From Formicarius rufipectus (lineage: Eukaryota > Chordata > Aves > Passeriformes > Formicariidae), in contig VXAU01001827.1 in the NCBI GenBank assembly GCA_013399695.1, forward strand, positions 128,165 to 192,164: 64,000 nucleotides of DNA, in the 5' to 3' direction. The notes beneath the pieces were generated by a model. It was not told where the DNA came from. It worked only from the letters and a program-made list of their open reading frames with translations, and did no database searches. The position numbers and the translations under genes were made by a program. This document shows, piece by piece, positions 1 through 12,908 of this stretch. Numbering within the stretch: position 1 is the stretch's first letter; each line of letters opens with the position of its first letter.

Positions 1-510
1 CAATGATACTTTGGGGTAAAATATATGGTATATTCGGATTATCACTAATAGGGAGGGGGCTGAGGATTACTGCTGAAAAAAGAAAGTCTGAGAGTAAGAG
101 TTTTCAGGATAAAAGAGGAGCCTTAACTACAGGGGAAAATTTCAGATACAGTGGAAATGTGATGAAGAGTCTTAAGGGTCTTATATTGTGGGAAGTGCAA
201 TAGTGGATTATGTGGGAGAAGAGCCAATGTATCTAGATGATAAAAAAGGAGCTGAAGGACCTTGCAGTGGAGAATTGACTTTTGGGAAGGTCTTCAAGCA
301 ATGGAATTAGAAGTTAAGGGGTTTTTTTTTGCCCTAGATGTTCACGAGATGTCCTGTAGCCCATGGTTCAGGTTTTCCCTAGAATATGAAAAACAGGGAT
401 GCAGTTAAATAGAAGACAATACAGGAAGAAGATTTCTTAGTCTTCTAAAAGTTTTGCATGACCTGAACAATTCACTATAAATTTACTTACTCTATTAATG
501 TGAATATGAA

Positions 511-616
511 CCTGGTCTAGTGGAAGGTGTTCTTGCCCATGACAGCAGGGTTAACTGGATGATCTTTAAGGACACTTTCCAACCCAAATCATTCTCTGCA
601 TCTATGATTCTATGAA
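511..616 (+). mobile_element. CR1 fragment, 3' end
   Basis: Begins cctggtctagtggaaggtgt and runs through gatgatctttaag and ccaacccaaatcattct to a terminal tctatgattctatgaa, the CR1 3' repeat. Strongly 5'-truncated. Confidence 0.85.
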
Positions 617-1853
617 TAGTCTACTTTTGTTCCAGAGAAAGCCCCACAGATTCCTATTTCACATGCATTAGTATAGTCTGGCCTTTAACAGGTTGTGAAT
701 TTGATTTATAGCTGTCTCATTTTTTTATTTAAAAAAAAAGAGAAAAAAAAAAAGCAAAGAAAAATCCTCTCAAGGTCTGAACAAGGAGTTTCCAATGGGT
801 TTGTTTGGGTTTTGTTATACTGCAGCAGGAAAAAGACTGGAGTAACATTTCCATGCTATCCATGCTCCCAGCAGTTGGGATGACTCACATCCACAAAGTC
901 ATATTCCTTGAAGCACGGGCTGCTGGGCAACTTTGCTGAAACAACCAGCCATTCATCAAGAGATAATTGCCAGCACTGGAGAAACTCTCAGAACCCCAAG
1001 AAAGCTGAGGGACTTTTTATGTTGGCAAAGCCCATCATTCATCGGAGGCAGTAGCAGCTTTGGAACTGCAATTGCTGCAGTGCTTTGTTAAATTTTGTAT
1101 TCACAACAAAAAAAAGAAATCCACAAACACAAAAGTGTAACAAAACCCCTGCTAATGTTTAAATTTTATAGTGAGATACAGCCACCAGGCACTAGCAGAG
1201 AAGAGTATTTCTGATTGGCTACCAGCTGTTGGAGCTGAACAGATGAGCTGGAAAGCAGCAATTTACAAGCTATTTCATATTTAAAACTGTTAAGTCCTGT
1301 GCAAAACAATCTTTTCTTTCTGGGAAAAACAGCAGAAAAAAAATAAAGATCCCCAGAAGAAAGAAATATTTGCTAAGAACACATTCTCACAGCACAATGA
1401 GAAATTTCAGGTTTTTCTTTATTCTTTCAAATATTTTATTTCTTTCAAGCAAATACTTGACTCTTACAAATGAATTAGTGTTGTTTCATTATGTTGAAAC
1501 CCAGACTAGTCCTTAGGAACATTAATTCCTGCTATGTTGTACAGTGTCACCCTTTAACTTACAGCTCACTTTTTAATCATTGCTGTTATCAACAGAGCTA
1601 TTTTAATACAAAGCCTTCCAAAATTTCTGAATGCAGCTGCGTAAATTGTGATTAACTCTGAAAGATTATTGCACTTAAACCAGAATGGAAGTAATAAATG
1701 TTTATTTCAGGAAAAATGTAAAAGATTCGTGCAAAACCATTGCATTCTATATATAGTCCTTCGTTTAACAGCTCTACAAACCTGCAAAAGTTGGTTCTTG
1801 TTGAAAACTGCCAGGCTACATACAATGAAATCTGGAGTAATAACACCAGAGAG

Positions 1854-2361
1854 CTGTCAGTCAGCCATCCATCCATCTAATTGGCTTCTTACCATCTTTC
1901 CATCATGTTTTTTTTATAACTGGTCGCCTCTGGCTAAAATGCAAATCATGAGGAAGAGCCGTCTAGAAAAAGCTGCTGCTTTCTTAATTATCTGTCAGAG
2001 TATGGACCAGTGGACCCTGGGCCGTGGAGGAGAGTTATGCTAAGCAGAAAGGCATCATGGGAATTGGAGTGACAGCTCATTTTCCTCCGGTGTTTTTTTC
2101 TGCGTCCGAATGACAATGCAGAAATACGGGTTTTTCCCACACTTTCTCTGAACACCTGGGCCAATGCTCAGGGGAACACAAAGCCAAAACTGTCACATTT
2201 CCAGACATGGTCTTATTGCTGTCACTGTGACAGGATTGTTGACAAATGCCAGCAGTCATCTCAGCATCTTGGGAAATGTCTGCCGTGGTTGTGTCAACAG
2301 CCTGACAGAAATTGTTAATGTTTAAACTTCTTCCACTGACAGAATCCTGTCTTGCTGACAG
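1854..2361. promoter_or_regulatory. Cluster of nine TALE-homeodomain (MEIS/TGIF) core motifs
   Basis: TGACAG or its complement CTGTCA occurs at 1854, 1992, 2070, 2190, 2219, 2228, 2303, 2337 and 2356. The copies at 2219 and 2228 form an inverted pair 3 bp apart. A random 508-bp stretch should hold well under one copy on both strands together. The block is not a CR1 copy or a tandem repeat. TGACAG is the known core of MEIS/PREP/TGIF proteins; enhancer function is inference. Confidence 0.33.
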
Positions 2362-2857
2362 TATTTGTCATATGAAACTCAATCTTTGTCAAACTTGCTT
2401 AAAAATTAACACTTCCTCCATTTCTTTTGCAGCTAACTGCCTGTGTGCTTTTTTTTTTCTTCCTTAAGTAATCAGATTTCAACAAGGTAATATTCCACAG
2501 TCCACAATGAGTCCAAGAGCACAAGCACATTATGAACTTATGGCCAGCTTGTCCTTTTGACCTCTGCTACAATGATAATTATGCTTTTATTCCTTGCCCA
2601 TTTTTTTTGCCTTAGGAATCAAAGTTCTGAATTATTCAAGAGCTATAAAAATCCTATTTCTCAGTGTACAATGTGGAAAATCAATTAAACAGAGTTAGCT
2701 TAGCACTTATATAAAAATCAAGTTACAAGTTTCTAGACATACATTAACTGAGTCCTTCTCCAACTTTGGTTTTGAAGGTCAGTCCAAATGGACAGAGGAA
2801 CAGGGTCAGTGAAGTCTTGGAAACCTTATTCCAGCTCCAAATCTGAAAGTTCACCAA

Positions 2858-2975
2858 CACAGAATCACAGAATGGTTTGGATTGAATGGGACCTTAAAGA
2901 TCATCCAGTTCTAACCCCACTGCCATGGGCAGGAGCGTCGCCCACTAAATCAGTGTCTCAGACCCCCATTTACCT
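2858..2975 (-). mobile_element. CR1 fragment, 3' end
   Basis: Starts acagaatcacagaatggttt and continues with gaccttaaagatcatccagt and tgccatgggcaggagc, the complement of a CR1 tail. The 5' side degrades after about 115 bp. Confidence 0.85.
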
Positions 2976-5288
2976 TGGTCTAGGATGAGCATTGGTTTGT
3001 AACAATGAAAAGATAAACCACATAATCAATGTTCTATATCTTCCAAGAATGGCATGGGAATATCATGGATCACTGCAATTTATTGGAGTGCACATGGTTG
3101 CACCCAAGAACACGTGAACTAATTAAACATCCACAACTCTCTGGGTTCTAATAATGGATTAATAGCACGAAAGGCTTCTACATATTTTGGTGTTGAAGTA
3201 AGAATATTTGAGGGATAAATGTGCAACCAGAACTGTGGAGGCCTTCAGAATGGTGCAAGACACAGTCTTGGAGAAGCATTAGGAGGAGTTTTACCAGTGA
3301 TTTCTTACTGACATCCAACCCATGTGCCCTGGTGGCATTATGAAATAAACACTTACTAAGGTGTTGCTTAATCATTTCAAAAACCAAACCCTGTGTGTTC
3401 ACTCCAGTTGCAGACTTAGCAAGAGTGATGTCCTGGATACACTTTAAAGCTGGATATTTATACCTTCTCCAAATTATTGCCTTCACAGACAATATTTAGT
3501 GGGCACCAGTCTAACCTTTAGGGAAGTAAATCCATTCCATTAGTTATTCTTGTACAGGCCTGATATTGTGTCCTAAATGTTTCATTCAGGTCAAATATTG
3601 TTCTTCATTTACCTTATTAACATGTTTTCTGTATATTGTCATTTTCTGGCCACTATAAAGGACAGAAGCATGCTCTGGGCAGGAAAAGAGTTACTCATAG
3701 GTGTAGCTTTGATATGAAAAAGGCAATAAAATACAAGCTATTGAGCATGGACCAGACAGCTAAGGCTGCCTTTTTCTTCACTGACTGTTCTTTGGTATGA
3801 TTTTTTTTTTTTTCAGTTGAACAGGGCAAAATTATTAAAAGTTGGGTGCCTAAAATTATATGAACATTTGTATATTTTGTGTTATCGAGAGATCTTTCTG
3901 TACTGGTGGACCAAGTTCAAATGACGAGAAAGGTTAGGGAGTGTGTTTTCTGTAAAATTCTGGGACTTTAGATCCTGAACTTTCCACCATCATGATTTGG
4001 GTAGCTTATATGGTAGTCTTCCTGTGGACTCCTCTTCAATTAGGAAGCAGATGAGAAAACTTTCTTCATAGACCATTTAAGGATTTAGCAAATCTTACTT
4101 GAGCTCAAGAAATTATTTAAGAACAAGGCCTTATTTTGCCTGTATCTTTTCTTTCACACTTACCAGACTGAGCTAATTATTCACCTACTCTGATATATCT
4201 AAGAAGACAAGAGTTACAAGATAATAAATTGATCTGGTGTTGCTATTTCTTGTTTTGAACTGATTTTTATGTTCATGACCAAAACGTAATAATGATATAG
4301 GTTTGCTCTATTTTACAATCTGGAAAGTGAAATCAACTTGAGGGTGTTTAAAATCTTGAAACTTTATAAAATTTCCAGCAGAAATTCCATATATGGACTA
4401 CAGAACCATAACCTACTTTGAAGGATGAAATTCAAACATCATTAAATTAGGACATATGAAATATTGCCAGTCTTTCCTGAATTTTGTGTTGGTCAATCTC
4501 ACAAAGATTTTCTTATGCTACTATACTTGGAGCTGCTTATCATGCAGAATCAATTCTCTTTTTCCAGTGTGCAGGAATGATGTTGGATAAATGTAGTTGA
4601 TGGTAAAATTTCATATTGCCAATGTGATCTGCAATTCCAAGAAGGTTTCAATTCAGAGATTTGCTTTATAAAGCAATGCCAGCCCTATTTACAGGTAAAG
4701 AAACTCAGTAGACCAGCCAGAGCTACAAAGGCAAGTACATAAATAACTTGTCTAGCTGCATAGACATATTTATGTGACTTTGTCAGAGCCATAAGGTGAA
4801 TTGTTTTCAGACCCAAGTTCAAAATCTTGTGCGCTCACAATCATACCCCTTGCATAATAGAAATAATCCCATATGTGTCTGTCAGAAATTATGTTAGGGA
4901 GTTTGAAACCAATCCATCTTGCCATTCCAGAGTTAGTTCTGGGTGGAAGTTATGTGTATATGCACAAAACAATATTCTGCTCATAAATTTGTTTGGTTTT
5001 TTTAAAGTTTTCTCTGTCAAAAAGAAAAGTTTGAGGGTTTAAACTTGATTTCCAGTTTTCAATTTATGAAATATTAAATTTGACTAGGGAAAAGAAAGGG
5101 GTTTGACTGATGTAAAGTAAGCAGTGCTCAGCAGCTTCTCACCAGACACCACCAATGAAAAGACCAAAGCTGGGCAGATGGGGCCCTATCAGATGTGAGA
5201 TGCAAAACTCAGCCCAGCAGTGAGCGATTTTGGATCCACACAGGGTTTATCTGGAGGCTGCTTGAACTGAAAGATAGATATTGAAACC

Positions 5289-5431
5289 TTAAACTGGCTC
5301 CTTCTGTCCCCTGGCCAGCCTTGCAGCAACCTGCTCTTCCTGCAGCCGCGGCACATCTGGGCTCGATGAGCTTTTGCGAGCGATCACCTGCTCCGAGAGA
5401 AACTGCAAATCCTTCCTTCTCCTTGGCACGA
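5289..5431 (-). CDS. Possible unrecognised terminal exon or conserved element with open frame
   Basis: On the minus strand a pyrimidine-rich tract ending catctcag (acceptor at 5432-5434) is followed by 47 open codons to a TAA at 5289. The frame includes RRRKDLQFLSEQ and VPRLQEEQVAARLARG, charged and helix-like, unlike the low-complexity shadows elsewhere. About eight CpGs fall in 150 bp, well above the surroundings. I recognise no family. No polyadenylation signal is evident just downstream and no partner exon was identified. It may be a real 3' exon, an old retrocopy fragment, or the start of the neighbouring noncoding element. Confidence 0.22.
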
Positions 5432-5499
5432 CTGAGATGATGTAAAGGAGAGAGCAGAGGGGGAAAAGCCTATGAGAGCACAGCATAGAACATACAACC

Positions 5500-5710
5500 C
5501 GAGTCCTGGGCTAAATAATTATCTCCTGGTATTGTATTATTTGCATAATTAAAAAGTTTGGCTGAATTTCCGACACGCTGCCTTCTGCAGTAGGGAGGTG
5601 GTGGAGGCGAGTTAATCAGCAGGAGGAAAGTGAAGGTTAATGAATTGTTATTCAGATGGTGCAGGCCCTGTGAGATTTGTGGATAATTGATACCATTTGG
5701 GAGCTAAGGC
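5500..5710. promoter_or_regulatory. Candidate conserved regulatory element with POU octamer and homeodomain sites
   Basis: This non-repetitive block carries a perfect octamer ATTTGCAT (5539-5546) directly followed by AATTA. Further TAAT-type sites (aataatta, gttaatc, gttaatg, ggataatt) and a few CpGs lie nearby. It matches neither CR1 nor simple sequence. This texture is typical of vertebrate developmental enhancers; conservation cannot be tested here. Confidence 0.32.
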
Positions 5711-7022
5711 AGAGTGGAAGATGAGAGAAGAGCTGCTGCAGCAGCTAGACTGGAAAAGAGCAAGCAAATGATAACTTAGCAATTATCATTTTGATGGGTT
5801 TGTTTGTCTTTTTTTGTTAAACCTCTCTCTCTGTCTTGTTCTCCTTTGAGCAGAATTAGGATGGATGCAAAAGAATCATTTGGAAAACCAACCACACAAA
5901 AAACCAACCAAACAAGAAAACTATCTCACAAAATCAGTGGCCTTTGAAATCTCATCTAGGAAATCATCATATGGAGGGTGAAAAAGATAATTTGGTGTGG
6001 GCTGAAAGAGTGGTAGCGGCATCAGGTTGACTCCAGCCTGGTTTTTTCCAGCAGGTGACATTTCCTTTTTGCAGAAGACCAGGATAAACCTTTTATTACA
6101 CCATTATCCTGTTATCACTTACTTTTAGTACTACAAAAATATCTAGAAGACATAAAAAGAGTCCCACTGTATTAATCCTTGTCTAAAAGGCTCTTATCCC
6201 ATGGATCCTACTATTTTAATCAAGAAGTCCTATCATGATGTGATTTGTAGTTCCTAAAGCTAAAAACAGGTGAGTAAAAGAAGCCACATGTCCTGAACTG
6301 CATTATTATAGATCATAAACTTTAACCCTTTCTTCTGAACCACCTGCCTGCATTAGATATCCTAAGGAAGATATGATAAACACCACTAAGAGGTTCCTGT
6401 CCAGGCACAGCTTTCAGATGACTGTGATTAAAGACTGGCAAGAAGGAGGTCTCACCCATCCTTGACAGGTGTCTTGTCCAAGGAAATATTTTATACTTTA
6501 ATTCAGATAAAAGTATTTCTTATTTAAGATCTTTATATAAAAATAAGTATAATTTAGTTCAGGTAATATCCTAATAATGGAATTCTTTAGGGACCCAAGA
6601 GATCCTTGACACTGGTTGTCTACTAACAACATTTTGAGACATTTTACAAACACATTTCAAATGCTTAGTTTTGGCCCCCACTCTAAAACATATCAACAAA
6701 CATGCCGATTTTTTATCAGTCTAAAGGCAGAACAAAAAATTATTTCAGCAGCAGTGTTCTTGTACAAAACTGGGAATTGTAATGCATAAGACAGTCTTGT
6801 ATTTTAAAAAATCCTTGTTGTGGATCCTGGGTTGCCTGAATGGAAATCTGTCCATTCTCTGCTGCTTCAAACTCAGAAGATTTGGGTGGAATATTTGCCC
6901 TTCAGCAAGTGAGCATTTTGTGGAGAACTGAAATCTGTGTTGCACACAGAAAGGTGGAGAGGAAATGCTGCTCAAAGCAGGGCAGGGATAAATTGTTTCT
7001 GTTTGTTGCTTCTAATTTTGAT

Positions 7023-7140
7023 GGAATCATAGAATAGAGGAATGGTTTGTGTTGGAAGGGACCTTAAAGGTCATCTTGTTCCAGCCCCCTGCCATGGGCA
7101 GGGACAACCTCTGCTAGACCAGGTTGCTCCAAGCCTGAAG
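7023..7140 (-). mobile_element. CR1 fragment, 3' end
   Basis: Opens ggaatcatagaatagaggaa; then gttggaagggaccttaaagg, ctgccatgggcagggacaac and gctagaccaggttgctcc. A clear minus-strand CR1 tail. Confidence 0.9.
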
Positions 7141-7360
7141 GTTAATGGTGAAAATCATCCAATGAAAATAAACCAAAAATTATTTTTCTCTACTGCTAAG
7201 ACATCTCAGTGGTTGCTGTGACAGAAACAGGAGCATTGCTGATACAAAGAGGTGAATTGGGTGTTTGAGTCCAAAAGGTTCTGATCTGGGGTCCAACATA
7301 AAAAGGAAGTCATGTATTGCCTTCAGCATATTGGACGAGGCAAAAGATGGGCAAAGCACT

Positions 7361-7537
7361 GATCAGGCATTGGAATAGGCTATCCAGGGAAGTGGTGGGG
7401 TCACCAATCCTAGAATTTTTAAAAAGGTATGTGAAGCTTGGGGATATAGTTGAGTGCTGAACAGTGAACTGGGTAAATGTTTGGACTCCTGCTCTTAGAG
7501 GTCTTTTCAAATTTTAGTGATTCTGTGACTCTGTGAA
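7361..7537 (+). mobile_element. CR1 fragment, gene-conversion-prone 3' end of the ATTCTGTG class
   Basis: Contains ggcattggaataggctatcc, gggaagtggtggggtcacc, a degenerate cttggggatatagttgagtg, gctcttagaggtcttttc and the tail gtgattctgtgactctgtga. This is the CR1 subfamily whose tail reads TTAGAGGTC rather than TTAAGGTCC. Confidence 0.8.
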
Positions 7538-7950
7538 AGCACTGAAAACTCCAGGATTTAGTCTGATTTTAGGAAAAGCTGATGTTAATCTGTAAATTTT
7601 GCCTAATGTATTAGTAAACCCCAGTCTACACATCAGCTAAGAGGAAGAGGAGTCCAGTACAACTACACCTTACTGGAAGGGAAATGATAACCTTCCTTGT
7701 GGTATCATTAATTATTACCTTCCTGGAAAAAAAACTGTATTTTGCTACCTAAGCATTTTGGTTCTTATTTTAGGTTTTGCAGCAAGGCCACGTGACTTTA
7801 GCTCAAATGCATAAGATCAATATGATGTTTATTTGGAATTTATTAATATTTCCAATCCCTTCCACTGATGTTAGTCTAGAACGGTTCCATTTTCCTGTCA
7901 TGTCCCACTGAATTGATCATTTCCTTTCTACCTTGCCTGGCTGCCTTTGA

Positions 7951-8048
7951 ACTCTTTTTTTTTTTTCCCCTTTCCTTTTCTTTTCTTTTTTCTTTTTTTT
8001 TTTATTCTTTTCTTTTTCTTTTTTTTTTTATTAAATTTTTTTTCTTCA
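7951..8048. repeat. Polypyrimidine tract (T-rich with C)
   Basis: Nearly uninterrupted T/C on the plus strand for almost 100 bp, a mix of CTTTT units and T runs. Confidence 0.95.
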
Positions 8049-8645
8049 TATAACAAGTTCCTGCACCTTTGAGACCTCAGCAACTTCAGGAAAGTTTTAT
8101 TTATTTATTGAATAAAAAATTCAGTGGGAAAAGAACATAGTCTCACATGTACCTGCGTGGTGGGAAGGGGAGGGGGTGCAGAATGTAGGGCACTTCTCGC
8201 CGTGATGAAAAAGATGACAGGTGCCCCCCACTGCAAGCGTGGGACTGAGAGACCGTGGACTGAATTTAAGGAGGATGCCAGTGACTTCTGGGAGAAATCT
8301 TCTACCTGCAATGTTTCCTTGTAGTTAAAACACACAGCACACTGCTGCAGCTACTTACAGAGACAGGCAAGTGTGAAAATTAATGTAAGAAACAGTTACA
8401 CAGATTTTGGGTGAAGGTCTGAATAATGAAAACAGCACTGCTAGGGACATATTTTTGGCTGATTCCAGTGCTGAAATACACTGTAATGTTGGCTGATCTC
8501 AATTTAATACAATCCTGCAAGCAGGTGTCCTTGATGGTGCTTCAAGACTTCTTGCAAATAACTCCTTATGTTGCCACTTTTAAAATACGTGGGCAGTATT
8601 GTTGGGCACAACTCATAAAATACAAAATAAATGAAAAGGGAATTT

Positions 8646-8661
8646 AAAAAAAAAAAAAAAA
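8646..8661. repeat. Poly-A run
   Basis: Sixteen A in a row; no recognisable retrocopy precedes it. Confidence 0.95.
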
Positions 8662-9959
8662 GACAAGGCACTTTGCATTGAGAAGTGAAGCATACAAAAT
8701 AACTGTGTTATGCTCTAACAGTGAGCATGGTGGAAAATATAGCGCTGAAAATGCATCAGTTGGACTGAAATAAGAGGTAAATTAAAACTTTCTAGATTGA
8801 TAAATATGCTCCAGGTCACACAGGTGGTACCAGTGGTCAGAGGGAAAGGCCAAATGTAGAGAGAGATTTGATGGATCCTTGATACCTCCTTGCAGTTCAA
8901 CACATGCAACATATTGCTACTCCCCCTCTGTGTCTTCTGTTTCTATTGCTTTAATTATTTTTGTCAATATTTTGGTGCTACAGCCGTTGACTGAGGAACT
9001 GCCTCCCTCCTGGGAACAATTTTGGACACAGCTAAATCGAATAGGCATCTCAAGTCCCTGTGCTCAGACCTGACAAACATAAATTGAAAGGGAAGGAAAA
9101 TTTCTGAAAACCAGACATATCCAGGCACCATTACCAAAAATCTGGTTGAGCCCTTGGCACTTCAGCTCAGTAAATCCAGTCACACTGAAATTTTCACATC
9201 CGTATTTAGACTTCTGACCCTTGTGTGGTCAACTTAAGCTAATCATTGCTATTTCCTCACTTCTAATAAAATGGGATGGTTTCAGGGGAATAGTCGACAT
9301 TAGACATTAAGTATTATGGAATGACAAAGGACTCTTCGAAAATAGTTGGGTTTTTTTCCTCATCGATAGCCTACATATTCAGCTTAACCTTTAGGCCTCT
9401 ATAATATCAAACACTTTGAATTAGGTAAAGTTCTTATGTATCTGATATAAACCAATAAAAATATGTAGATATATCTACAGTAGATTAATCCTACTCTTCT
9501 ATCTTCAGTAAGAAATTTATAATTTAAGTTCTTTTCTTTATCACTCTGTAACTGTTTATGATATCAAATGCCTGGTTTGGAAAAGAGGCAGAATTTGGTG
9601 TGATCCTAAGCCTTGATTTCTCCCACGTGGAGTTTTGCAGCAGCCAATGCCACCACTGACCACCAAGCATGGAAACTTTCCTCTTTATGGGTCCAATGCA
9701 AGATTGAATCCAATCTGTCTGATTAGCAAAAAGCAGTTGAAAAGCACAGTCATCTGTTCTTGGAGTATTAAAATAGAAAGGATTTTAGTGTCTAGGGGAG
9801 CTGAGCTTACCAGGAGCCACGAGGGAGATCTGTCCTTCTGACTGTAGAGGGTAGATAATCTTATACCACTACAATTCCTTCTGTCCCCATTGGTGGAGAA
9901 GCAGGAGTGGAAGAGCTGGAAGCCTTCACAGGCTTATTTTGCCTAGTGTAGTGCTTTAC

Positions 9960-10080
9960 CCCAAAGAATATTTCTTCTGCATCGACAGCTGCACAGTAAA
10001 AGCAGCTCCGTCTGTTAAAATATGCAAATGACCAGCACGCATCTTTCCTCCCTCTCCTACTGGGCAGGGAATTCTGAATC
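9960..10080. promoter_or_regulatory. Weak candidate regulatory block with POU octamer
   Basis: A perfect ATGCAAAT octamer (10022-10029) lies in unique sequence with several isolated CpGs (tcgac, ctccgt, cacgca). Only motif content supports this. Confidence 0.18.
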
Positions 10081-12370
10081 TAAATTTATGGTGGAAAAAA
10101 ACCCCAGAGAATCAGAATGAAGTGAAGCTCAAAATGAGAGACAGCAGCGTGTTTTGTTGGGTAATGATTTCAGAAAAAGAGGAAAAAAATAAATGAACAG
10201 GGACATGTAAACTGGTTCTGGTAAAGAAGTGTTTCAGCTTAGACTGGCAGAATCAGTGGCCAGAACAAAAGGCCTCTGAATTAGGGGGAAAGTAACAAGA
10301 CATAACAGCGAGAGATCTTTGAAAGATAATTTAATTTATAGGTATGGATAAAAGTACACTGAGAGAGAAAAAACTGGTGAAATGAACTGATTTGAGTCAG
10401 AGAATTCAATTTCCCCTAGAAGACAAGCAGACTTTATTTTTTGTTTTATTTTTTTTTCTCAAAGTTGGCTTCACTTTCTGTTTGTTGTGTGTTCATTAGA
10501 ACTGCCTTTTGGTCTATTTGGTTATTAATGTAAACAATGACTTAGGCAAGATGAGGGAACCTGATCATGACAGTTCAAAACCCCCAGTGCAGGCCTATCC
10601 TTCTAGCCACTGAGTTTGGAATCTGACCTCAGTATTTATTAGAAACACTACTCTATTCAAAGTCTTAGCTATAAATTTCAATATTTCCTGAAAGAAGTGA
10701 AGATTAAAGATCTGTCTCTGATATTCTGAGATTGATACAGTGCAGAAAACAGAGGGTTTGAAAAGAAAATGTGTTGGAAGGTAGCATAAGATCCCTGAGG
10801 AGCTGAGTTGTGTTTTGAGAGGCTGGGATAGCCCAAATGCCCATTATTAAGCTGTGCTTTCGGGTCCCTCTTTAATTCAAGTGTCTTTTATTTTTTGATG
10901 TAGGACTGGTCTCAGTGCTTTATGAACTTAGTAGGTGAACAAGGGGGAAAGTTAATAGTCAGATTTCAGGGTGAGGGGGTTGATGATCAGTGAGTGTCTC
11001 TTCGAAAAGTCCTAAACCTCCTATGCCATATTACAGCTATGGGGAAGGCTGGTCTCTGCCTAATTCAGATTGCTGTGGCACTTAGCATTATAAATTCAGA
11101 TCTTAATTCAAAGAATAATAAATGAAAAGAATGAAATAGGATGTTAATACATCTGATCACTCAGTGTAAAGTTATATAACACTTGGCTATGTAAATAAAG
11201 AATATTCTATTGTTCCTTTTTGGAACATTCAAAACTAACTCCTAAAAACTTCACTAAGTGAATTTAGCTCTTGTTTTTATACTCTTTAGTCCTAACTCAG
11301 AACCATCTTCCAGAGCCATCTTCCTTCTATCAGGCTTTTTTTGCAAAGTTGACCAAGAAAATCCAAGTTGTTTTTCTTGAAGCCAAGCTACACTCTCCTT
11401 GTTTTCTGTAACTGTAATTTCTAAACTTTCCTTCAGCATGATTTTTAGAGTATTTTTATCTTCAACATTTTAGACTACTTTTACCCCTCTGTGGGTAAAG
11501 AGGGAAATGCCAGAAGATTCTGCCTTTGTGTCCATGGCCATTTAGACAGAGAAAGAGAATATTGCAACAGAAAAATTTGCTGCTTTTCTAAAGTAATTAT
11601 CCAAGGCTCATATTTTTCCTTGGATGTATCACTCCCTGAGAGTACTTTGTCTCAGTTTCTTAGATGATTGAACACAGTCTAGCTCATTCTCTGTGTTTGG
11701 GGCATTTTCTTTTTATGCCTCAGTAGAGTTCTAGATCAGAACAAGAATTTCTGATCTCTAGTAATAAGTAAACTAATGCTTCTAGTTTGCATTTTATTGG
11801 GTTTACATAAAGAAAAAGCAATAAAGACAACCTGACAAAAATAATATTAAAGTTCTTCTTTTGAGATACAGGCCATGTTTTTTTTTTTTTTTTTTCCTCT
11901 AACAAATTCCTTTTCAGCTTCAGTCCAGTCATGAAGAATTGAATTTGTGGGCCTGTTTTACCAATGGACAAACAATGGCACATAATCTATACAGCTGTGC
12001 ATGCAGCATCTGGCAGTGGTTTGGCCAGTTTTGCACTTGCCAGCAAACCACATTTTTGGCTGGAGGAACAAAAGTTGTTCCAACTTTGTTGGCTCTAATC
12101 ACACCAATAGTTCTATACTGTAGTGACTGGTGCCCAAGTAACTTCCCTCCCTAGCAATGACTTTGTGATCTGAATTCATTATCCTTAGAAATGATTATGT
12201 ACACAATGCTGATGAAAAACTTTGCTGACACATAGAATTTCCCATAAGCAGATCTCAAGGATCTTTGCAAAAGAGGTCAGGACTTTTATGCCCATTAGCA
12301 AATGGGAAACAGAAAGAAGCAGGTGGAGTGTGTTTACTAAGGTGTTTTTTTTTCCTAAATATATATTAAA

Positions 12371-12448
12371 AGCAAACAAACAAACAACAAAAAACAAACA
12401 AACAAAAACCAAAAAAAACCAAAATCAACAACAACAAGGAAAAAAAAT
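12371..12448. repeat. A-rich (CAAA)n-type tract
   Basis: Imperfect CAAA and CAA units followed by short A runs. Open frames over it on both strands are artefacts of low complexity. Confidence 0.95.
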
Positions 12449-12771
12449 AAGCAAACCTTCCAGAACCCAATTTCCCAGACAACATCTATACAAATAAACA
12501 AACCAGCTCCCCAGCATAGACTTGATTTGGGTCCCACAGTCTTCCCACCATTTGTTGGCAGATTCCTCAACACATCTTGCCTGGTGGCAACTACCACTCC
12601 ATAATGCCATGTCCCTCCAGTGAAAGGGCTATAGTCCTTTTTAATTTTTGATACTGATTCATCTCAAAAGGTAACTCCACATCTCTCCTTATGATGATGC
12701 CTAGTATCTCTACATAATCAATGTAATTTTTAGCTTGGTTTTAAATAAGTAATTTTACCAGCTCTCTTCTT

Positions 12772-12838
12772 CACAGAATCATTGAATCACAGAATGCTTG
12801 GGGTTGGAAGGGACCTGAAAGATCACCTTATTCCAGTG
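12772..12838 (-). mobile_element. Short CR1 3' end
   Basis: Reads ttcacagaatcattgaatca, then ggttggaagggacctgaaag and atcaccttattccag; only the terminal 67 bp remain. Confidence 0.85.
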
Positions 12839-12890
12839 TTCCTATTTGGCTTTGATAAACATGGTTGTATTTGCCAATGATCTGATGCCT

Positions 12891-12908
12891 TTTTTTTTTT
12901 TTTTTTTA
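12891..12908. repeat. Poly-T run
   Basis: An uninterrupted T run of about 17 bases, 55 bp after a short CR1 end. Confidence 0.9.

Larger units (their letters stand above)
617..5288. other. Intergenic, no gene seen
   Basis: AT-rich unique sequence apart from one CR1 fragment at 2858 and the TGACAG cluster at 1854-2361. The longest open frame (131 codons, 1648-2043 plus) has no recognisable motif and overlaps the motif cluster; I do not call it a gene. Confidence 0.7.

Noticed and set aside
1648..2043. 131-codon plus-strand frame as a gene
   Set aside because: No domain, no supportive splice or start context, and it overlaps the TGACAG cluster; likely chance.
12355..12610. Several overlapping frames of 61-91 codons
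   Set aside because: They arise from translating the CAAA/GTTT low-complexity tract.
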